Origin: a virus
DNA length: 64,000 nucleotides
Virus record (IMG/VR): IMGVR_UViG_3300005466_000024
Coordinates: 116,706 to 180,705 of that record
Strand: one strand, 5' to 3'
In this document: one piece after another, positions 63,084 through 64,000 of the stretch
How positions within the stretch are numbered: position 1 is the stretch's first letter
How the letters are laid out: each line of letters starts with the position of its first letter
Translations under genes and position numbers: made by a program
Notes under the pieces: generated by a model
What the model was told of the DNA's origin: nothing
The model's input: only the letters and a program-made list of their open reading frames with translations
Databases searched by the model: none

Positions 63084-63467
63084 CTACCGCCACACCTCAC
63101 TGTCGGGGTCGGCCAGGGCTTGCACTGCGGCCTCCAGTTCGCCCTCATCGTCCTCGGTACCGGTAACCGTGGCCACCTCCTCGGCGGCAGCTGCCACGGC
63201 CCCAGCCAGGGTGTCGTTGATCAAGTCGGTCAGTGCCGTGTGGGTGTAGCGCGTGGTGCAACCCTGGGCCAGCGACAGCGACATCAGTTGGCCGGCATGG
63301 TTCACCGATACCTGCACGTCGCCGCTGGCGTCCTCGGCCTGCACGCCGATGGCCACCAGCGCCTTGATCATCTCCGTCAGTCGCCGGTCGACGTCCTCGA
63401 TGCGGGCCACGGCCGCAGCGACCTGATCCTTGTCGGACTGGTAGTCGGGGTACTCGAAGACCGCCAT
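63084..63467 (-). CDS. YbaB/EbfC-like protein, 127 aa
   Basis: Central strand (GDVQVSVNHAGQLMSLSLAQ) and flanking helices fit the YbaB/EbfC fold, which is common near mycobacterial ESX genes. Possible nucleoid or chaperone role. The ATG is eight bases after element 15, so probably leaderless. Confidence 0.65.
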   Translation of the reverse strand: MAVFEYPDYQSDKDQVAAAVARIEDVDRRLTEMIKALVAIGVQAEDASGDVQVSVNHAGQLMSLSLAQGCTTRYTHTALTDLINDTLAGAVAAAAEEVATVTGTEDDEGELEAAVQALADPDSEVWR

Positions 63468-63474
63468 GCCCGTA

Positions 63475-63491
63475 CTATAGCACCACTATGT
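63475..63491 (-). promoter_or_regulatory. Paired CTATAG element 15
   Basis: CTATAG (63475-63480) and CTATGT (63486-63491), 11 bp apart; minus strand TGCTATAGT ends six bases before ATG 63467. The TAG stop of 63486-64000 lies in the distal hexamer. Confidence 0.7.
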
Positions 63492-64000
63492 CTTGGTGCT
63501 CTTGATGACCACCGTCCGCTTCGCGGCAGTAGCAGGCTTGTCCTCGATGAGGGCGGTCTGGCGCTGTTCCCGTGCACCCTTCTCCGCGTTGGGCCGCACC
63601 GGCAGGACGACCTCCTTGTCGGGCACGGGCACCTGGCGGGTTTCACCACCCCCGCCACCACCCATGCCGCCCATCCCCATGGGCATCATCATCGGCATGC
63701 CCCCCATGCCCGCCGACGGCGCCGCGGCACCCGGGGTGCCGGTGTAGCCGACCAGTGGTACCGCCGCCGGAGACGCCGCCGCCCCCATCCCGTACATGGG
63801 CGGGGTGGTCAATGCCGCGGCGGGCGCATCACCACCGCCACCCGCGGCGGGCAGGGTGGCGGGGCTACCGCCGCCGCCACCCCCGCCGAGATCGGGCATC
63901 GTGCTGGGTTCGACTCCCGGGCCGGTGTCGATGCCCTCGGTTGCGGCGGCGGGGTCACCGTTGAAGCCCTTCGTGACACCCTGCACGGCCTGGGTGACGC
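63486..64000 (-). CDS. Gly/Met/Pro-rich protein, N-terminus outside the window
   Basis: The visible 171 codons are Gly/Ala/Pro/Met-rich (MGGMPMMMPMGMGGMGGGG), then a charged C-terminal tail (VPVPDKEVVLPVRPNAEKGA; TVVIKSTKT). Similar low-complexity C-terminal regions occur in ESX-secreted substrates. The frame is open to the window edge, so the start lies beyond position 64000. Confidence 0.65.
   Translation of the reverse strand, partial: VTQAVQGVTKGFNGDPAAATEGIDTGPGVEPSTMPDLGGGGGGGSPATLPAAGGGGDAPAAALTTPPMYGMGAAASPAAVPLVGYTGTPGAAAPSAGMGGMPMMMPMGMGGMGGGGGGETRQVPVPDKEVVLPVRPNAEKGAREQRQTALIEDKPATAAKRTVVIKSTKT

Overview
The window (high G+C) looks like part of a mycobacterial mobile element: a large phage, prophage or phage-plasmid. 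The mycobacterial signal comes from a PE-PPE-type hydrolase, an Rpf-domain protein, a DUF732-like secreted protein, two WhiB-like proteins and a set of proteins resembling type VII (ESX) secretion-associated families. The phage signal comes from a tail-fibre-like glycine-rich protein, a Gp37/Gp68-like (DUF5131) protein, an HNH/AP2 endonuclease, a tRNA-like gene, two cytosine-5 DNA methyltransferases, and long runs of very small genes packed on one strand with ATGA, GTGA or TGATG overlaps. No capsid, portal, terminase large subunit, integrase, replicase or rRNA gene was recognised, so phage and plasmid cannot be told apart here. Family names were assigned by reading, without database searches.

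Layout. 1-3.7 kb: small genes and methyltransferase 1 (minus strand). 4.2-6.1 kb: methyltransferase-like protein and PE-PPE hydrolase (plus). 6.1-8.9 kb: minus-strand operon of a TPM-like membrane protein, a cpRec-like protein and a SLOG-like protein. 9.0-13.4 kb: tail-fibre cluster with a sulfotransferase-like gene. 13.7-14.8 kb: short plus-strand operon. 14.8-23.0 kb: methyltransferase 2, a WhiB fusion and many small genes (minus). 23.1-24.0 kb: plus-strand pair. 24-50 kb: almost unbroken minus-strand array of small genes, many with CxxC motifs or one membrane helix, plus a nucleotidyltransferase-like/exonuclease-like pair, a PadR-like regulator, a zincin, a von Willebrand A protein, WhiB 2 and a sigma-region-4-like protein. 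50.2-53.6 kb: plus-strand operon including the DUF5131 gene. 53.3-64 kb: cell-envelope module with Rpf, two paralogous peptidoglycan hydrolases, a DUF5631/5632-like protein, a YbaB-like protein and secreted or membrane proteins.

The main regulatory signal is a 17-bp element, CTATAG-N5-CTATAG with an 11-bp period, found fourteen times plus one half-site. It nearly always lies between two co-oriented genes just upstream of a start codon. Its proximal half often reads TGCTATAGT, like an extended -10 box, and in four places the TAG in it is the stop codon of the preceding gene. It probably defines the transcription units.

At least fifteen genes listed here are shorter than 60 codons and were found by reading start/stop overlaps and Shine-Dalgarno sites by eye. 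All intergenic gaps are under 300 bases except 13327-13699, which holds a hairpin and a possible N-terminal extension of the neighbouring gene.
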